Shown here piece by piece: positions 48,527-51,908 of a DNA stretch of 51,908 bases (its first letter is position 1; each line of letters begins with the position of its first letter). This DNA is from NAK19 sp034434515 (lineage in GTDB: Bacteria > Chloroflexota > Anaerolineae > Anaerolineales > UBA4823). The translations under genes were made by a program, and so were the position numbers. The DNA lies in NCBI GenBank assembly GCA_034434515.1, contig DAOTZA010000133.1:1-51908 (forward strand), read 5' to 3'. Below the pieces are notes generated by a model. That model saw only the letters and a list, made by a program, of their open reading frames with translations, searched no databases and was not told the DNA's origin.

Positions 48527-49768
48527 ATGAGCTTTAAGTTCGTCCTCGACCTTTTTCGCACCCTGGGCGTTTTATGGGGAAGCTTTTTCCTGAGCCGCAC
48601 GTTTCGTTCTTCCAAAACGGCAAGTAAACTGATAAATTTCAGCCTGGGAACGTTGCTGATTGGCTGGGGTGGATTACTCAATTACTGGATGTTACGGAAA
48701 AATCGCGCCAATTTCCCACGCGGTTTAACCTTGCAGTCCTGGCCGGTGGTCAAAGATGGCTGGCATAACTCAAATACAGACATGATCTTCTGGCGCGAGC
48801 ATTTCTACCTTATCCATGCAGCCTCTCCTTATCACTTTGGCAGTTCAAAATGTCATCTCAAGCTGTGGCGCTCTAAGGATGCAATGCAGTGGGAGAAAAT
48901 CGCCCATTTCAGCAATGCCCCTGAAGATATTCGTGATCCGAAGCTTGCCATCATTAACGATCGCTTGTTCCTGTATGTTCTGCTCAATCGGGATTTCAAC
49001 CCCGAACCCCACACCACTGCCTATTCGGTGAGTGATGATGGTGAGCACTGGACACCTCTAAAACTCATCGATCCGGCTGGCTGGCTCTTCTGGCGGCCAA
49101 AAACTCGCGATGGAAAGACCTGGTATGTCCCCGCCTACTGGTGGGAACATGGGACCTCAATTTTACTGCGTTCCTCAGATGGCGAACATTGGGAAAAGGT
49201 CTCCACAATCTACCAAGGAGACCGCAATGACGAAACCGATATTGAATTTCTGCCTGATGGGCGATTGCTCGCTATCGCCCGCTTAGAATTCAGTGAAGAC
49301 TTTATTCAGGGCGACCCTCAAGGCTCAACGCTCATCGCCGTTGCCGAGCCTCCCTACACCATCTGGAAAGTTAGCGCAAAATCGCCTCTCACCCGCCTGG
49401 ATGGACCTTGCCTTTTCTCTTATAATGGCAGAATTTACGCAGTCGGACGGTATCAACCCATCAAAGACCGCCCATTCTCTTATCCTGGCAGCATCTTCAG
49501 CCGCAAACGCACAGCCTTGTTCGCGGTTCTCGAGGATCGGCTGGTCTATCTAGGCGATCTTCCCTCCGCCGGTGACACCTCATACGGTGCGGTTGTGCAG
49601 CGTAACGAGGAGTTATTCATCGAGTACTATACCAGCGATATTCGTCGTGATTATCCCTGGGCGGTAGGAATGCTTTGCCCCTCAGAAATCCGCATGGTCT
49701 CGATTTCTTTGCCCGAGTTCGAGCAATGGGCAAATCATCTGATTGCTGAAAGCAACACTGGGAGTTAA
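48527..49768 (+). CDS. Membrane-anchored beta-propeller protein with Asp boxes (sialidase-like fold)
   Basis: A 413-residue protein with a GAAGGAG ribosome-binding site. One or two hydrophobic segments near the N-terminus (about 8-20 and 38-55, with ...WGGLLNYWML) anchor a globular domain. Two Asp-box-like motifs, SDDGEHWTP and SSDGEHWEK, and regularly spaced Trp-rich blades suggest a five- or six-bladed propeller as in sialidases and other exo-glycosidases. Classical catalytic Arg triad and Tyr/Glu pair could not be assigned. It probably acts on, or binds, glycans at the outer face. It is convergent with the next gene. Confidence 0.75.
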   Translation: MSFKFVLDLFRTLGVLWGSFFLSRTFRSSKTASKLINFSLGTLLIGWGGLLNYWMLRKNRANFPRGLTLQSWPVVKDGWHNSNTDMIFWREHFYLIHAASPYHFGSSKCHLKLWRSKDAMQWEKIAHFSNAPEDIRDPKLAIINDRLFLYVLLNRDFNPEPHTTAYSVSDDGEHWTPLKLIDPAGWLFWRPKTRDGKTWYVPAYWWEHGTSILLRSSDGEHWEKVSTIYQGDRNDETDIEFLPDGRLLAIARLEFSEDFIQGDPQGSTLIAVAEPPYTIWKVSAKSPLTRLDGPCLFSYNGRIYAVGRYQPIKDRPFSYPGSIFSRKRTALFAVLEDRLVYLGDLPSAGDTSYGAVVQRNEELFIEYYTSDIRRDYPWAVGMLCPSEIRMVSISLPEFEQWANHLIAESNTGS

Positions 49769-49773
49769 TTGGG

Positions 49774-51849
49774 CTACTCCGCACAACCCAAAAGCTGAAT
49801 AACCTCCCGCGAGGTTCTTTCCCGTTCGGGAGAAGGTTTGGTGTTGGTCTCAAGTTCACTCCACACCTGGCACAACAAAGGCCGCAAACGCGAGTTGATC
49901 TTCACCACCTTGCGGGTTATTTCCAGAGCTTGGGAAGTATCTCCGGTGTAGGCAAACGCCTGAATGAAAGGCAGCCATTCATCCGCTCGATTGGGAGAGT
50001 CCTTCCATTTCAAAGCTTTCTCACTCCACGCCGTTACCTCCTCCCAGCGGCCAAACTGGCGAGCCAGTTCAGCTTTCTGGTAGGCGTAACACCAGGCCTC
50101 GGCTTCGTTGCGGATGACAAGCGGAAAATCTATCCCTTCAGACGTTCTTCTCTCCTCAATCAGTTCTAAATTGGAGATCCACGCAAGCTCACGCATTTCC
50201 CGGTTAAGAATGGGATTAAGACCGTCATGCGCTGGGTCTAAAAGGCGCAAACAGGCTGGCGGTTCAAAATAAATCACAAGTACCTGGTCGGTATTACCTC
50301 GAAAGAGAAAACGACCATAGCGCCGCTCGACCGCAATCCCCCGCTGCACGACAGGGAAGTAGGAGGCCGCGCGCGTCTCAACATAAAACATCATCAGGGG
50401 GAGGTCACTCCCCTTAAGGCGATCAAAATAGAACCAGTTGAGGGCTGCAGTAAGGGAGTTATCACTGGAATGGGTCTCAGCAATGTGATTGCTCAAAATC
50501 AACGTGCCTGGTTGGATGTACGGCGCGCGCCAGCGCAGTTGCTCGAAAAACGATCGCTGATACGCCCAATCGCGCTGAAAGGCAACCGCATTTTGAAAGT
50601 GTCCCCCTACCGCGAGACCACTGAGCACAGCCAAAAGCGCAACCTTGCCCCAGCGTCTTAACGGCAATCCATCCAATACACCAATCAAGAACATACCTGA
50701 CCCCCAGGCCATCGGCAGGGTTAAACGGCTGGCGGGAAAACTGACATCCATGGTGAGATTGGCAGCCAAAAAAGGCAATCCTCCCAATGCCAACGCACCT
50801 GCCCCAAGGAGCAAGAATACCTTTCCAGAGTCTTGTTCATCTCGCTGTTTCTCTCGGGCAAAAAACACTCCGACCAAGACCCCCCCGCAAACCGACAGAA
50901 AACCTAAAGCAGAGAATTTCAAAAGACCCCAATCCTCCCCGAAGGACAGAGATAGAACCCTCCACCAGGCAAAAATCAGGCCGACAAACAGTTGCCGTAA
51001 CCAACCAACCAGCACCTCTCGAATAGAAGCAGAACCCTCCATCGCTTCGGACTTACTCCACCCGATTGAATAATTAGAATAATCAGGTAGTCGGGTGATT
51101 GCCAAACGCCAGATTACAATCATCAGGAAGGTCGCCAGATAGGGCAAGGTTTCCCGAATAGCCCCTTGCAGCCGCTTTCTACCACCAGATTGACGGCCGG
51201 CAATGATCCAAACAATCAACGGCCGAACCAGTTCGAGTCCATAAAAGTACTCCGTGGTTAGCATACTAAACGCCTGCAAGACCACAGCGCCGACTTTTAA
51301 CTTCCAGGCGGACTGGTTAGCCGCACCTTTTTCTATACTGCGCGCCATCAAGGTAAGCGAAAGGAAAAAAAACGAATACGGTAACAGGTGACGACTGCTA
51401 TTGACAGCCACAAATTGATGGGTATAGCCCGGATAGAGTAAAAAGAGCAAAGCCACCCAAAGAGCTTTTTCTTTCCGCAAGGGAAAGATTGCCGCCAGAG
51501 CCAGATAGGCAGTCAGGCTACTTAGCCAGCGCAAGAGCAAATTAATCACTTGCCAGACGATGGGATTTTCTCCGCCAACCAGGCTAAACAGCCATAAAAC
51601 GAGGCCAGCAAACGGTCGAAACGACCGATCAATTTGCAGCATACCGGCTTTACCATCTACATGCTGTATCCAGATCCACGGCCAATCATCCCAATAGAAA
51701 CCGAGTTGTGGTAAAAGAAGCCCATAGGCTAAGATCGTCATTGCCAACAGGAAAAAAGGTATCTTGAGATGCTGAATGAACCAGAACTGGTTTTTAGTTG
51801 TCCCGCGAATCCATCGAGAGGAAAACCACCGAAAATGCCTGGAACTCAC
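49774..51849 (-). CDS. GT-C-like polytopic membrane protein, possible glycosyltransferase
   Basis: A 691-residue protein with about ten to twelve hydrophobic helices in the first 440 residues and a soluble C-terminal part with a helical repeat-like (TPR-type) end (about 590-670). An early extracytoplasmic WDDWPWIW contains a DD pair typical of GT-C glycosyltransferases that use polyprenyl-linked sugars, and a NSSRHLL segment follows in the second loop. No closer family was recognised. The start is GTG 51849 with AAGGA nine bases upstream. It ends five bases from the convergent propeller gene. Confidence 0.7.
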   Translation of the reverse strand: MSSRHFRWFSSRWIRGTTKNQFWFIQHLKIPFFLLAMTILAYGLLLPQLGFYWDDWPWIWIQHVDGKAGMLQIDRSFRPFAGLVLWLFSLVGGENPIVWQVINLLLRWLSSLTAYLALAAIFPLRKEKALWVALLFLLYPGYTHQFVAVNSSRHLLPYSFFFLSLTLMARSIEKGAANQSAWKLKVGAVVLQAFSMLTTEYFYGLELVRPLIVWIIAGRQSGGRKRLQGAIRETLPYLATFLMIVIWRLAITRLPDYSNYSIGWSKSEAMEGSASIREVLVGWLRQLFVGLIFAWWRVLSLSFGEDWGLLKFSALGFLSVCGGVLVGVFFAREKQRDEQDSGKVFLLLGAGALALGGLPFLAANLTMDVSFPASRLTLPMAWGSGMFLIGVLDGLPLRRWGKVALLAVLSGLAVGGHFQNAVAFQRDWAYQRSFFEQLRWRAPYIQPGTLILSNHIAETHSSDNSLTAALNWFYFDRLKGSDLPLMMFYVETRAASYFPVVQRGIAVERRYGRFLFRGNTDQVLVIYFEPPACLRLLDPAHDGLNPILNREMRELAWISNLELIEERRTSEGIDFPLVIRNEAEAWCYAYQKAELARQFGRWEEVTAWSEKALKWKDSPNRADEWLPFIQAFAYTGDTSQALEITRKVVKINSRLRPLLCQVWSELETNTKPSPERERTSREVIQLLGCAE

Positions 51850-51908
51850 CGGTTCAATCCTTCATTGGGTTTCCTGCCTGAGGTTAGCCAAGCGAGATTG
51901 TAGCATAA

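Noticed and set aside
1..51908. tRNA genes, selC (tRNA-Sec), rRNA, CRISPR arrays, insertion sequences
   Set aside because: Scanning by eye gave no cloverleaf, repeat-spacer or transposase signal; a tRNAscan-SE run would be decisive, particularly for selC.

Overview
The window looks like a chromosomal segment of a Chloroflexota bacterium of the Anaerolineae type. This is an inference from gene content and style (about 50% GC, close packing with ATGA overlaps, the mix of anaerobic and selenium traits); no rRNA, tRNA or phylogenetic marker was available to prove it. I saw no prophage, insertion sequence or CRISPR array.

Layout. 1-0.9 kb: the 3' end of a pentahaem nitrite reductase gene (nrfA), convergent with a Crp/Fnr regulator. 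0.9-7.8 kb: a minus-strand housekeeping run (Memo-like protein, CorC/HlyC-type CBS protein, PriA helicase, membrane protein, phosphoribosyltransferase, Crp/Fnr). 7.9-11.2 kb: a PAS/GAF histidine kinase and its LuxR-type response regulator. 11.2-17.3 kb: a structured non-coding stretch, then a tryptophan-type T-box leader, a UGA-containing Rdx selenoprotein, trpS, dtd, a CPA2-type antiporter with a small PII-like partner, an SPFH protein and a UGA-containing selD. 17.3-23.2 kb (minus): a NifU-like protein, a DNA-binding-free cyclic-nucleotide-domain protein, clpC and ftsK. 23.4-26 kb: a nickel superoxide dismutase operon (sodN, its peptidase, an EamA transporter) divergent from an Fe/Mn superoxide dismutase gene. 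26.2-32.2 kb: a ferredoxin; a dipeptide-epimerase-like enzyme; yqeB, a yqeC-mocA fusion and a second mocA (maturation genes of selenium-dependent molybdenum hydroxylases); a receiver protein; thpR; and rsfS with an apparent CTG start.

The most unusual part is 32.2-47.5 kb. A nine-gene minus-strand operon encodes a lipoprotein substrate-binding protein, a complete Dpp-type ABC transporter, two MttB-superfamily methyltransferases without pyrrolysine, two PLP enzymes and an Asp/Glu-racemase-like protein. It is divergent from a GntR/FadR-type regulator, a corrinoid protein and an intact KAS III-like condensing enzyme. Two near-consensus promoters overlap head to head between the halves, beside a 12-bp palindrome. 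The parsimonious reading is uptake and corrinoid-dependent demethylation of an N- or S-methylated amino-acid-like compound, followed by PLP-dependent breakdown. The substrate is unknown.

The end (47.7-51.9 kb) holds a sirtuin, a membrane-anchored sialidase-fold protein and a large GT-C-like membrane protein. Selenium recurs: two selenoproteins, SelD itself, and the Se/Mo-hydroxylase genes suggest that the cell uses both selenocysteine and a labile selenium cofactor.
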